Positions 14,905-22,831 of a stretch of DNA of 64,000 nucleotides are shown piece by piece; the first letter of the stretch is position 1; the number at the start of each line of letters is the position of its first letter. The stretch comes from a bacterium (GTDB lineage Bacteria > Krumholzibacteriota > Krumholzibacteriia > LZORAL124-64-63). The translations under genes and the position numbers were made by a program. The notes under the pieces are model-generated. The model saw nothing but the letters and a program-made list of their open reading frames with translations. It was not told the DNA's origin and ran no database searches. Location of the stretch: NCBI GenBank assembly GCA_016712675.1, contig JADJQR010000011.1:124001-188000 (forward strand), read 5' to 3'.

Positions 14905-15591
14905 TCAAACCGCGCGGGCATCGCCGGCGCCTTCGGAGGCGGTCGGGACAGCGAACAGCCCCGCGATCTCGGGGGGCAGCTCGGCGGACACCAGCGCCCG
15001 GTGCCAGACCGCCGCCACGGCGGGCTCGCGCCAGAGCCAGTTGAGGCCGTCGGCGGGCAGCAGCGCGCCGGCGACCAGCGCCGTCCAGTCCGCGCCGGGC
15101 GGCTCGTCGGTCGGGAGGGCGGCGTAGGCCGCCGCGCCGGCCACCCGCGAGAGCCCCCGGGGCTCGGTCTGGGGGCGCCAGCGGCCCAGCGCGCGCCCGT
15201 CCGCCGACCACAGCGGGACGGCCCAGCGCGCGAGCGCCGTCCCCAGGCCGCGCAGCAGCGCCAGCGCGAACAGGGCGTAGGTCCAGGCGTCGGCCTCGCG
15301 CGCGGCCTGCTCGGGCTCCGCCCCCGGCGGCAGGACCGCCCCGCGCCGGCGGGACAGCACCCCGGCGGCCCGCGCCAGGCGCGCGTCCAGCAGGGTGTCC
15401 CCGGCCGCGTCCGGCAGGCGCTGGACGTAGCCGGCGAACGCGGCCAGCAGCGGCGCGTAGGCCGCCGAAAACTGCGCGTCCGAGCACCCGGCCAGGTGGC
15501 GCAGGCGCGCCACCGCCGAGGCCCGCTCGGCCAGCAGCGCCTCGGGGGCGGCGATCGCGACCCGCGCCGGGGCGGGGGCGGCGGCGCTCAC
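14905..15591 (-). CDS. TraI_2-like (MobH relaxase N-domain) protein lacking catalytic residues
   Basis: 228 aa from a GTG at 15591, overlapping the 29-aa gene by 4 bp. The middle part follows the TraI_2 domain of MobH relaxases: FAGYVQRLPDAAGDTLLDAR, then LPPGAEPEQAAREADAWTYA, then a LLRGLGTALA region and a WRP...LSRVAGAAAYA region. True MobH proteins have HHxH and LLHDIGK at these places; here they read DAAGD and LLRGLGT, so metal ligands are gone. It cannot nick DNA. It may be a structural relative retained for relaxosome contacts. No intact MobH relaxase is present in the window. Confidence 0.55.
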   Translation of the reverse strand: MSAAAPAPARVAIAAPEALLAERASAVARLRHLAGCSDAQFSAAYAPLLAAFAGYVQRLPDAAGDTLLDARLARAAGVLSRRRGAVLPPGAEPEQAAREADAWTYALFALALLRGLGTALARWAVPLWSADGRALGRWRPQTEPRGLSRVAGAAAYAALPTDEPPGADWTALVAGALLPADGLNWLWREPAVAAVWHRALVSAELPPEIAGLFAVPTASEGAGDARAV

Positions 15592-15677
15592 CACCACAGC
15601 CACAGCGCGACCGCCAGCAGGCACAGGGCCGCCGCCAGCGCGGGCGGGACGGGGTTGGCGCGGTTGGAATACGCCAC
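15588..15677 (-). CDS. 29-residue membrane peptide
   Basis: GTG at 15677 with a GAGG ribosome site 8 bases upstream; stop at 15588 overlapping the next GTG. The product begins MAYSNRANPVPPAL and then has one hydrophobic helix (AAALCLLAVALWLWW). It sits 13 bp after the stop of the TIGR03747-like gene. The tight stop/start overlaps on the downstream side argue that it is translated. Function unknown; a single-pass accessory of the coupling complex is possible. Confidence 0.5.
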   Translation of the reverse strand: MAYSNRANPVPPALAAALCLLAVALWLWW

Positions 15678-15690
15678 GGCTCATCCTCTT

Positions 15691-16425
15691 TCACAGGTAC
15701 TTTTTGAACTTGCCCAGCGTGCGCTGCACGAAATACCCGAACAGCAGCGCGAAAGGCGCGAACAGGTAGGTCGGGTGCACCGACCAGGGCGAAACCAGGT
15801 ACAAAAACACCGGCACCGAGAACATCGGGCGCACGGTTTTTTTCAGGTGGTGGTACATGAAGCTGGACTCCTGGCCGCCGCCGAAGCGGCGCAGGTCGCG
15901 GCGCACCAGCCCGTCCACCGCGCCCGCCAGCCCCGCCGCGGCGAAGGCGGGCACGGCGAGCAGCACGACCCCCAGCCGCGCGCCGGTGAGCTGGGTGATG
16001 TAGGCGGCCGCCAGGAGGTAGTCGCCGAAGGCGCGCAGCGCGGCGCGCAGCAGCTCCAGGCCCTCCCAGGCGCTCGGGTGGTCGGACACCACCCAGCGCA
16101 CCAGCCACTCCAGCCCGCAGCCGCGGTACAGCAGCCCGGCGCCCCAGTACGCCCACTCGACCAGCCGCGCCGCCATCTCCGGCGCGGCGAAATCCCGGTT
16201 CAGCCACGCCAGCTCGACGCGCAGGAGCCGCTCGCTGTGGCCGGCCCCCGGCAGCGCCCACCAGCCGAGCGCGATGCCGCACCACTCCAGCAGGACGGAC
16301 ACCAGCCAGCCGGCCAGCGTGACCGTGGCGAAGGCGAAAAAGTGGTCCAGCAGCCCGGCCAGGCTCCAGGGCCGGCGGTACGGCGGCGGCTCGGGCGGCC
16401 GGTAGGGGGCGGGGCGGTCTCTCAC
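15691..16425 (-). CDS. ICE membrane protein, PFL_4697-like (TIGR03747, DUF4400)
   Basis: 244 aa from a GTG at 16425 overlapping the TraD stop (GTGA). It has hydrophobic segments near residues 20-45, 130-160 and 190-235, and the family words EWAYWGAGLLYRG and FMYHHLKKTVRPMF, the latter preceding a final hairpin of two membrane helices. In type-G systems it always follows or precedes traD and is thought to work with the coupling protein at the inner membrane. Length and order are typical. Confidence 0.75.
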   Translation of the reverse strand: MRDRPAPYRPPEPPPYRRPWSLAGLLDHFFAFATVTLAGWLVSVLLEWCGIALGWWALPGAGHSERLLRVELAWLNRDFAAPEMAARLVEWAYWGAGLLYRGCGLEWLVRWVVSDHPSAWEGLELLRAALRAFGDYLLAAAYITQLTGARLGVVLLAVPAFAAAGLAGAVDGLVRRDLRRFGGGQESSFMYHHLKKTVRPMFSVPVFLYLVSPWSVHPTYLFAPFALLFGYFVQRTLGKFKKYL

Positions 16426-18602
16426 GGGCCGTCTCCGGCGGCGGGTTTCGCGGCGGGCTCGCCGGGCGGGGCCTCGGCCGCCGGCACCCCGGAATACCAG
16501 CCCGCCGCCGGGCCGAGGTCCCACCGGAAGGCGGACCCCGGCGGCGGCGCGATCGAGGCGGCCTCCGGCCCGGGCGCCGGGCCGGCGGGGCCGGGCGCGC
16601 CCGCGTGGCCCCACAGGGCCGCGCGGTTGGTCGAGTCCTCGGGGCGCAACTCCGCGCCCGAGGCGCGGCGGTAGCGGCGCGCCATGTCGCGGGCGACGGC
16701 GTCCAGGCCGTCCGGCAGCGGGGGCGGGGGGTCGGCGATCTGGGGGAGCTGCACCTTGTAGAGCTGGCCGCCGGCCATCAGGGCGAAGGCGTGGCCGCGC
16801 GGCAGGCGCATCAGGTCGCCGGGCTCCAGCGTCGGAACCGTCTGGCTGGACACGCGGTCTTGCATGTTCGAGACGAAGTGCACCGGCGAGTCCGGCTCCG
16901 AGGAGTCGGTCGCCCCGGAGACCACCATCAGCATGTTGACCTCGACCTGGCTCAGCCGGCCGGTCAGCAGCTCGGCGGTCTCCACGTCGGCCACCCGCAG
17001 CATGAGGACGGTGTTGGTGACGTTGCCGAGCACCTGGCCGGCGCGATCGCGGCTGCCCAGCCCCGCGGCGACGTCGGCGTGCGTCTGGGTGTAGACCGCG
17101 AAGCGCAGGCCCGCCCCCCGCCCCTTGTTCAGTCCCTGCACGATTTCCGGGCCGCGCACCAGCTCCGAGAACTCGTCGAGGTGCAGGCAGGTCTCCGGCG
17201 GGGCTTCCGCCACCGCCAAGCTCTGGCCCAGGCCGTGCTTGTACAGCTCGCCGGCGTAGGCGACCAGGTCGCCCATCATGCCCTGCCCCACGGCGGCGGA
17301 CACTTCCGAGTCCGCCAGCGCGTCGAAGCCGCAGTAGACCACCGCCCGCTCCCGGATCGCGGTCGCCCAGTCCAGGATCGGGCGCGGGTCGTCGGGGTCG
17401 GCGTAGTCGGGGTTCAACAGCTCGCCGGTGCGCCCGGCCAGCAGCTTCTCCAGCAGCGGCTGGACCGCGACCGAAAGCTTGTCGAAAAAGCTTTTCTCGT
17501 ACTCGAACGCCCGGCGCAGGCCGTCGGCCACCGGGTCGTGCAGCTCGTGCGCCTTGTAGAACTGCACCAGCCGCAGCGCGCGCGGGTCGCGGGTTTTCAG
17601 GTGGCGCGGGACCTCGGGTTTGCCCCCCGCCCCGCCCGCGTCCAGCAGCGCCCGCCAGCCGGTCGGCCCGTCCCGGTCGAGCCAGCTTTCGAAGTAGCGG
17701 ACCAGGAGCGGCTCGATGTTGTTCATGTGCTGGAGGATCTTCCGGTAATCCGGCTTCTCCCCCAGCGCGTGCAGGGCGCGGGCGATGACGTGCGTGAACA
17801 GCCAGGCGAACTGGCGGAACGCCTCGGCGTTGCCCTGCGAGGGCAGCTCGTTGGCGATCCGGGTCGCCACCTCGGTGATCCGGCTGAACCGCCCGATCGG
17901 GTTGTAGCGCGCGGAGCGGTCGGGGTGGCCCAGGTGGAAAAAGTAAAACGGCCTCCGCGCCCGCGCCGCCTCGGCGTGCAGGCGCCGGACCAGGTCGGGG
18001 TCGCCCTTGGGGTCCATGACGATCACCGGGCAGCCCCGGCGCACGTCCTGCATCGCCGCCAGCTCCAGGGCGCGGGTCTTGCCGACCCCGGTGGTGCCGA
18101 CGACGAAGAGGTGGCCCTGGCGCTCGACCCAGGGCAGGTACACCGGCCGGTCGCCTTCCAGCAAGCCGACCCCGTGCAGGGCCGGCAGGCCGCTGACCGG
18201 CGCGCTCTCGCCCGCCGCCGCCCCGCCCTCCCCGCCGCGCGGCTCGACGAAGCGGCGGTTGGCGGCGCGGGTGGCGTCCCACAGCCGCTGGGTGTGCCGG
18301 GCGGTCCACGGGAACCCCCGGCCCAGAAACAGGCCCCGGGGGTCGGGGTCGAGCGCGCGGGCGGGCACGCGATAGTCCCGGTTGCGCCGCAGGCCCCGCT
18401 GGTAGCGCACCACGCGATAGCCCTGGCAGAGCCGGACCACCGCCAGGGCGCCCAGGGTGATCGCCACGCCGCGCGCCACCGGGCGGGTCATCAGCATGAA
18501 GTCGGGCGCGCGCAGCGCGATGGCCGCGAGGCTCGCCGCCGCCACCGAGGTCGACCACTCCACCGGGGGCCGCAGCAGGGCTTCGATCGGGTAGTTCGCC
18601 AC
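16422..18602 (-). CDS. traD: Conjugative coupling factor TraD (SXT/TOL subfamily)
   Basis: 726 aa. Two N-terminal membrane helices (~20-60), Walker A VVGTTGVGKTRALE with K175, Walker B CLHLDEFSELV near 455, and the family sequence RGAGLRFAVYTQTHADVAAGLG. The C-terminal ~80 residues are Pro/Ala/Gly-rich and disordered. TraD is the hexameric inner-membrane ATPase that docks the relaxosome to the secretion channel and pumps DNA. Length fits the family (600-730). Here it lies at the far end of the operon, after the TraG-like gene. Confidence 0.92.
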   Translation of the reverse strand: MANYPIEALLRPPVEWSTSVAAASLAAIALRAPDFMLMTRPVARGVAITLGALAVVRLCQGYRVVRYQRGLRRNRDYRVPARALDPDPRGLFLGRGFPWTARHTQRLWDATRAANRRFVEPRGGEGGAAAGESAPVSGLPALHGVGLLEGDRPVYLPWVERQGHLFVVGTTGVGKTRALELAAMQDVRRGCPVIVMDPKGDPDLVRRLHAEAARARRPFYFFHLGHPDRSARYNPIGRFSRITEVATRIANELPSQGNAEAFRQFAWLFTHVIARALHALGEKPDYRKILQHMNNIEPLLVRYFESWLDRDGPTGWRALLDAGGAGGKPEVPRHLKTRDPRALRLVQFYKAHELHDPVADGLRRAFEYEKSFFDKLSVAVQPLLEKLLAGRTGELLNPDYADPDDPRPILDWATAIRERAVVYCGFDALADSEVSAAVGQGMMGDLVAYAGELYKHGLGQSLAVAEAPPETCLHLDEFSELVRGPEIVQGLNKGRGAGLRFAVYTQTHADVAAGLGSRDRAGQVLGNVTNTVLMLRVADVETAELLTGRLSQVEVNMLMVVSGATDSSEPDSPVHFVSNMQDRVSSQTVPTLEPGDLMRLPRGHAFALMAGGQLYKVQLPQIADPPPPLPDGLDAVARDMARRYRRASGAELRPEDSTNRAALWGHAGAPGPAGPAPGPEAASIAPPPGSAFRWDLGPAAGWYSGVPAAEAPPGEPAAKPAAGDGP

Positions 18603-18614
18603 GGGAAAACCCCT

Positions 18615-18851
18615 CTAGCGCCGCCGGTCGGCGGGCGGGCGCTCGCGCGCGTCCCGGTCCCGGCGCGCCTGTTGCTCCCGGTTCAGGCGATCCCGCTCCA
18701 GGCGCTCCTGTTGCTCCCGCTCCAGGCGCTCCTGCTGCTCCCGCTCCAGGCGCTCGCGCGCGTCCCGGTCCCGCTGTTCCTGGTCCGCGCGCTCCCGATC
18801 TCGCCGCTCTTGGTCCGCGCGCCAGCGGTCGATGTCGTATTGGTCAGCCAC
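18615..18851 (-). CDS. Small Arg/Glu/Gln coiled-coil protein
   Basis: 78 aa from a GTG at 18851 with GGGAGG ribosome site. After ADQYDIDRWRADQERRDRER it is built almost only of R, E, Q, D and L, with REQQERLE repeated at ten-residue spacing (30-bp DNA repeats around 18690-18760). It would form a long charged helix or coiled coil. It starts the traD sub-operon (12 bp before traD). I know no function; such linkers are often variable in length between related elements. Confidence 0.5.
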   Translation of the reverse strand: MADQYDIDRWRADQERRDRERADQEQRDRDARERLEREQQERLEREQQERLERDRLNREQQARRDRDARERPPADRRR

Positions 18852-18891
18852 GGCAAGGCCCTCCCGCCAAACGGTAAAGGGGCGTACTATC

Positions 18892-18919
18892 TTGACAAAA
18901 GACACGGGTTCTGTTAGGT
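18892..18919 (+). promoter_or_regulatory. Promoter for the small + strand membrane gene
   Basis: TTGACA (18892-18897), 16-bp spacer, TTAGGT (18914-18919), 27 bp before the ATG at 18946, which has GAGGAG as ribosome site. The 18852-18945 interval is a divergent promoter region. Confidence 0.5.
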
Positions 18920-18945
18920 CTCCGGCCAACTTCGAGGAGATTCCC

Positions 18946-19230
18946 ATGAAAACGATTTTTCCGCCCCTGCACTCGCGCGCCGGCCAGCGGCTGGTTGCCC
19001 TGGCGGCGGTGGCCTTCATCATCTTGCTGATCGTGCTGCAATACGGTGTGTACGGTTTGCTGGTGACGTCGTTCTTCGTCGGCGCGGTGGGCAGCTTTTT
19101 CGGTGGGGGGGACGTCAATAAGAATCTGAAGACTCCCGTCAGTGGGCCAAAGCCTTGGTCGTCGAGAGAGACTGAGCTTGATCCGCTTTTTAAAATGTAT
19201 AAGCAAAATATTTGGCATCGCTCGAACTGA
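18946..19230 (+). CDS. Small membrane protein opposite to the conjugation operon
   Basis: 94 aa, ATG at 18946 after GAGGAGATTCCC. Two hydrophobic stretches (~15-35 and ~40-60) are joined by a short turn, ending FFVGAVGSFFGGGDV, then a polar tail with KPWSSRETELDPLF. It is the only + strand gene within 24 kb of minus-strand transfer genes, with its own consensus promoter and a hairpin after it. I recognise no family. An entry-exclusion or surface protein would fit such a separately expressed membrane gene; this is a guess. Confidence 0.6.
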   Translation: MKTIFPPLHSRAGQRLVALAAVAFIILLIVLQYGVYGLLVTSFFVGAVGSFFGGGDVNKNLKTPVSGPKPWSSRETELDPLFKMYKQNIWHRSN

Positions 19231-19250
19231 CGCTCTCTGCCGTATGCTGT

Positions 19251-19270
19251 CGCCCGCCCGCGTGCGGGCG
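19251..19270. terminator. GC hairpin between convergent genes
   Basis: CGCCCGC-CCGCGT-GCGGGCG, perfect 7-bp stem, 20 bp past the end of the + strand membrane gene and between it and the 3' end of the TraG-like gene. No clear T-run; probable bidirectional transcription barrier. Confidence 0.4.
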
Positions 19271-19322
19271 GCGGTCCCGCGTGACCGCGAGCAATAAACC
19301 CCGTGGTTCCTGGGTAGCGCAC

Positions 19323-21056
19323 TCACTTTGATTTCCCCTTCCAGCGCCCATAGGCTCTGGTAGCGATTGAATTGTTGAAGCTCGCGCTTGCCACCGGCTG
19401 ACCGCCGATATTTCCTAACCCATGTGAAGGATTCCCAATCCCTTCTCTAGACATATTCGCTGCTCCAGTTGGCCCGCCCACTTCCGCGATCAGATACAGC
19501 AACAGCAGCGGCAGGGCGATGTAATACGCCCCGGCCACCAGCAGCAGGATCAGGCGTTCGACGACCGAGGGGTCCGCCAACAGTTGACCGGGGATGGCCA
19601 GGGGGTTGGTGATGGGCTCCGCGCCCGGATAGAGAACCAGGAAGAGCTGGTCGTCGATGTATTCGGCGAAGCCCCAGAGGCTGGGCAGGATGCCGAGGAC
19701 GAAGATCAGCATCATCCCTTTGACCAGCGTCATGCCGCGCATTTCGCCGATGACGACGAACAGCGCCCAGAGCATGTAAACGGTCATGAGCAAAAACGGT
19801 TGCAACAAGCTCGCGCCGATTTTCATGAGGTAGATCGTCACCCAGTAGCCCGCCGCTTGGGTGGCGATGTTTTGGGCCACGTCGGTGAAGGCGAACAGCG
19901 CGGCGCCGAGCAAGCCGGTTTGCCAGGTCATCTCCGGCCCCTGAAAACCCAATTGCCGCTTGGGGCTGAGCAAGGTCTGCTCGACGAGCACGTCCTCGTC
20001 GGCGACCTGCCATTGGGCGCACAGCTTGTCGCCGACGATGCCGGTGTCCCCCAGGTCGAGTCGACACGGGCGCCCGAACGTCAGCGACCGGACACTTTTG
20101 CCCATCTTTTTGGTGGCGGCTTTCAGCACCTGCGCCCGAATGCCGCGGGTCCCGTCATTCCACCATTCTTGGCAGGTCGGGCGGCCCAGGTTGTGGGCGG
20201 CCTCGTAGCGGCTGGCGTCGCCGTCGCGCCCGGCGTCGTAGCCGAAGCCGCTGACCGGGTTTTCGGCGCGCAGGGGCGCGATCAGGCCGCACAGCTTGCC
20301 GGCCGGCGTGTTGGGGTCGCCGCCGCCCGCGCACGGCTGGTAGAAGTTGTCCTGGTAAAACTTCGAGCCGAAATAGACCAGCTGGATGCGGCGCAGGCGC
20401 TCGTCGCCCCGGGCGTACTGCTCCAGCAGGTCGTTCATGTACTTCCGGCTTTCCGGCGCCTTCGCGTCGTCGAGAAAATCGTGCGCGATCCGGCTCGCCT
20501 TGACGCCGCACTCCCGCTCGAAGCGGCTCACCTGCGCGTACAGGGAATTGGGGTCCTCGGCCTGGCTCAGATCGAGCGCGTTCGCCGCCAGGTTGAGGTT
20601 GGTGATGTCGGCCAGGCAGGGGGTCGCCTTGTTGATCACCGCGTTGAAGCCGGCGGCCAGCGCCATGGCGGCGTAGGCCAGCAGCGGCACCTTGGCCGCG
20701 CGGAGCCGGTTGAAACCGTAGGGCTCGCTTTGCAGCGGTTTGAAGTTTTGGCCCAGGGCCTGCAAGGCGTCCCGACCACACTGGTTTTGCACCGAGAGAC
20801 CGCTGACTTCCAGCGGGACCAGCGGGAGCATCCCCAGCACCAGCACCAGGAAATAGATCGCCAGGCGCGCGAGCAGAGAGCGGGCGCCGAGGGCGGGGTC
20901 GCCGTCGCTCTCGGCCTGGCTGATGGCCGCGTCGAACACGATCCGGGCGATGGGGTAAAGCACCCCGCCGAAGGCGACGACCAGGAAAAAGATCGTGGCG
21001 TAGAGCTGCCAGCCGTAGACCGACAGATACCCTTCCAACACGCTGCTAACCGACAT
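19323..21056 (-). CDS. TraG N-terminal-like mating-pair protein
   Basis: 577 aa, ATG at 21056 after GCGGGG. Hydrophobic segments lie near residues 12-35 and 60-85, then a large periplasmic loop with paired cysteines (~110-380), then a cluster of four or five helices (~400-540) with MTVYMLWALFVVIGEMRGM and AGAYYIALPLLLLYLIAEVG. This matches the TraG_N proteins that follow the PFL_4711-like gene in type-G ICEs. They are needed for mating-pair stabilisation and channel assembly in the inner membrane. Downstream there is a 470-bp break before the traD sub-operon. Confidence 0.75.
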   Translation of the reverse strand: MSVSSVLEGYLSVYGWQLYATIFFLVVAFGGVLYPIARIVFDAAISQAESDGDPALGARSLLARLAIYFLVLVLGMLPLVPLEVSGLSVQNQCGRDALQALGQNFKPLQSEPYGFNRLRAAKVPLLAYAAMALAAGFNAVINKATPCLADITNLNLAANALDLSQAEDPNSLYAQVSRFERECGVKASRIAHDFLDDAKAPESRKYMNDLLEQYARGDERLRRIQLVYFGSKFYQDNFYQPCAGGGDPNTPAGKLCGLIAPLRAENPVSGFGYDAGRDGDASRYEAAHNLGRPTCQEWWNDGTRGIRAQVLKAATKKMGKSVRSLTFGRPCRLDLGDTGIVGDKLCAQWQVADEDVLVEQTLLSPKRQLGFQGPEMTWQTGLLGAALFAFTDVAQNIATQAAGYWVTIYLMKIGASLLQPFLLMTVYMLWALFVVIGEMRGMTLVKGMMLIFVLGILPSLWGFAEYIDDQLFLVLYPGAEPITNPLAIPGQLLADPSVVERLILLLVAGAYYIALPLLLLYLIAEVGGPTGAANMSREGIGNPSHGLGNIGGQPVASASFNNSIATRAYGRWKGKSK

Positions 21057-21067
21057 GGACGCCCCGC

Positions 21068-21484
21068 TCAGCGAAGAAGTAAGTAGGGAATTTGGGCGAC
21101 GAGCAGGTCCGCGCCCACGAGCCACCCGAAGACCGTCGACCGGCGCCGGGCCGCCGCCCGCCGGTGGTCCCGCTGCCGCTCCAGACGGTCGCGCCAGCGG
21201 TCCGCCGCCGGGTTCTCGCCCGGCGGCGGCAACACCTGGAGGGCGGCGTCCGATTCGCGCGCGCGCTCGCGCGCCCACAGCGGAAACACCCCCCAAGCCA
21301 GCGCGGCGTAGACCGCCAGGCGCGCGAGGGTGGCCGGCCACCAGAGCCGGGCCAGCAGCGCGTCCGCCGCGCCCAGCCGCGCCGGGGTCAGCTGGGCCGC
21401 CAGCCGGGGGGCGAGGGCGGCCGCCGCGAGCAGCGCGGCCAGGATCAGGCCCGTCAGCAACGCCCACCGCAGCAACCGGCGCAC
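21068..21484 (-). CDS. Small inner-membrane protein of the T4SS operon
   Basis: 138 aa with hydrophobic helices at ~7-30 and ~43-70 and one near the C-terminus (GWLVGADLLVAQIPYLLL). The central part is charged (RERARESDAALQVLP, DRLERQRDHRRAAARRR). It starts 10 bp after the PFL_4711-like gene and is followed by the TraG-like gene, the same place where related elements have an unnamed small membrane gene. Function not known. Confidence 0.6.
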   Translation of the reverse strand: MRRLLRWALLTGLILAALLAAAALAPRLAAQLTPARLGAADALLARLWWPATLARLAVYAALAWGVFPLWARERARESDAALQVLPPPGENPAADRWRDRLERQRDHRRAAARRRSTVFGWLVGADLLVAQIPYLLLR

Positions 21485-21493
21485 GTCGGCCCC

Positions 21494-22831
21494 CTAGCGC
21501 AGGTACGCGGCGTTGTTGATGTGGGCGATGTCGTCCTGGATCGACAGGACGAGCTTGGTGATCTCGCGCTCGACGACGGCGTAGGCTTCGCTCTGGGCGA
21601 GGTTCGGCTCCTTGAGGCCGGTCTTGAGCGCTTGCAGCGCGTAGTCGAGCTTGAGCTTGACGCGCTCGACGGCGTGGCCGCGCGCCTGGTCGTCCACGGC
21701 GATGCTCATCGCGTAGGGCTCCAGGGCGCGGATTTCGTCCACGGTGGCCGGGGGCAGCAGGAAGCCGGTCTTGTCCTCGAACTCGCGGCGGTCGATTTCC
21801 CGCCGGACGTATTTCTGGAGCTGCTCGATGGTGGTGTCGCGCTCTTCCACGTACTTTTTCTGGTAGCCGAAACCGGGCTGGGACTTCGTCGGCCCCTCCT
21901 TGGTGAGCTGGTAGGTCTGGTAGCCGTAGATGTCGGTCACGAACTTCACCAGCTCGTCGGGCGAGGCGAACAGCTTGGTGATCGGGTGCTTGTCGTTGAA
22001 GGACGCGCCGAACGCGCCGGTCTCGCCGGCGGACCGGTCCGCCAGCAGGTTGATGCCGGCCGTGAGCACGTTCTTGCTCGCCTCCACCGGGGGCTGGCCG
22101 CTGCCGCCGTAGCGCTTCCCCTCGGCCATCGGCACGCCGTTGGTCGCGCTTTCGGTGCGCACGGTGCGCATCCGGTCGTCGATGGTGCCGGAGCCGTGCT
22201 GCATCTCCACCCGCTGCCGGTCGCCGATGCCGGCCATGACCAGGTTCAGGTAGGGGTTCTCGCCGGCCGCCGCCTCGCGCTCGATCTGCTGGCAGTCTTT
22301 GAAGTTGATCTCGAACAGCTTAAAGGCTTCGTCCAGCTGCTTGGTGACGACGTTGTAGAGGGAGGGGTTGATCTTGTTCAGGATGTAGGCCGGCAGCCCG
22401 GCCACCGCCGCCTGGGCGGCCTGCACGAACATCTGCGGCAGCTGCTTGAACTTCTCGATGGCGTTTTTGATCATCTGCTCCACGGTGTCGAACGGGTCGA
22501 ACTTGCCGCAGGTGTAGCCGAACCCGGCGCTGTAGTTGGCGCTGAGCTGCCACTTTTGGCCGTAGGTCGGCGGGCGCAGGCTGTCGGTGTCGGCGCCGGC
22601 GCCGAGGCCGAAGGCCCAACCGGCCCGCCCGCTCGGGATGTCGTCGGAGCGCACGCCCTCGCCGGGGGCGCCCTTGAGCTCGGTGATCCGGCTCTGGGCG
22701 CGCGCGGCGGGCACGGGGTCGAGCGCCGGCCCCAGCGCCGGCCCCAGCGCCAGCGCCAGGGCCAGCGACCAGGGCAGGACCGGGGAGTCGAGCGGGGTGG
22801 CGCGTTGCCGCGAGCGGGTCAGGGTCGACAT
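21494..22831 (-). CDS. ICE protein, PFL_4711-like (TIGR03755, TraH-like)
   Basis: 445 aa. Signal peptide with a long hydrophobic core (LPWSLALALALGPALGP) and AxA-type cleavage around AARA-QS. The mature part has the family words YSAGFGYTCGKFDPF, INPSLYNVVTKQLDEAFK and DDIAHINNAAYLR at the C-terminus. It belongs to the TraH-like outer periplasmic group needed for pilus/mating-channel assembly. Its ATG directly follows the VirB4 stop (22832). The family partner genes PFL_4709- and PFL_4710-like (TraU), usually next to it, are absent here. Confidence 0.75.
   Translation of the reverse strand: MSTLTRSRQRATPLDSPVLPWSLALALALGPALGPALDPVPAARAQSRITELKGAPGEGVRSDDIPSGRAGWAFGLGAGADTDSLRPPTYGQKWQLSANYSAGFGYTCGKFDPFDTVEQMIKNAIEKFKQLPQMFVQAAQAAVAGLPAYILNKINPSLYNVVTKQLDEAFKLFEINFKDCQQIEREAAAGENPYLNLVMAGIGDRQRVEMQHGSGTIDDRMRTVRTESATNGVPMAEGKRYGGSGQPPVEASKNVLTAGINLLADRSAGETGAFGASFNDKHPITKLFASPDELVKFVTDIYGYQTYQLTKEGPTKSQPGFGYQKKYVEERDTTIEQLQKYVRREIDRREFEDKTGFLLPPATVDEIRALEPYAMSIAVDDQARGHAVERVKLKLDYALQALKTGLKEPNLAQSEAYAVVEREITKLVLSIQDDIAHINNAAYLR

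Larger units (their letters stand above)
12740..14921 (-). pseudogene. Small conjugation-operon gene interrupted by IS607
   Basis: The first part runs 14921-14859 (start ATG 14921, overlapping the previous gene) and the second 13027-12740. Removing 13028-14858 and one GC joins them in frame to a 116-aa protein, with a junction reading LMLAVA then TVGNPPLALAY. The product has a basic, Ala/Leu-rich helical character with the sequence YHRFRPATFAANPYRADAAV. I do not recognise a family. Its place between the TraI_2-like and PFL_4669-like genes suggests a small transfer-operon protein. The insertion leaves it broken unless the IS excises. Confidence 0.7.

Noticed and set aside
14833-18917. Long + strand frames over the traD region
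   Set aside because: Antisense shadows of traD and its neighbours; low-complexity Arg/Gly/Gln content and no motifs.
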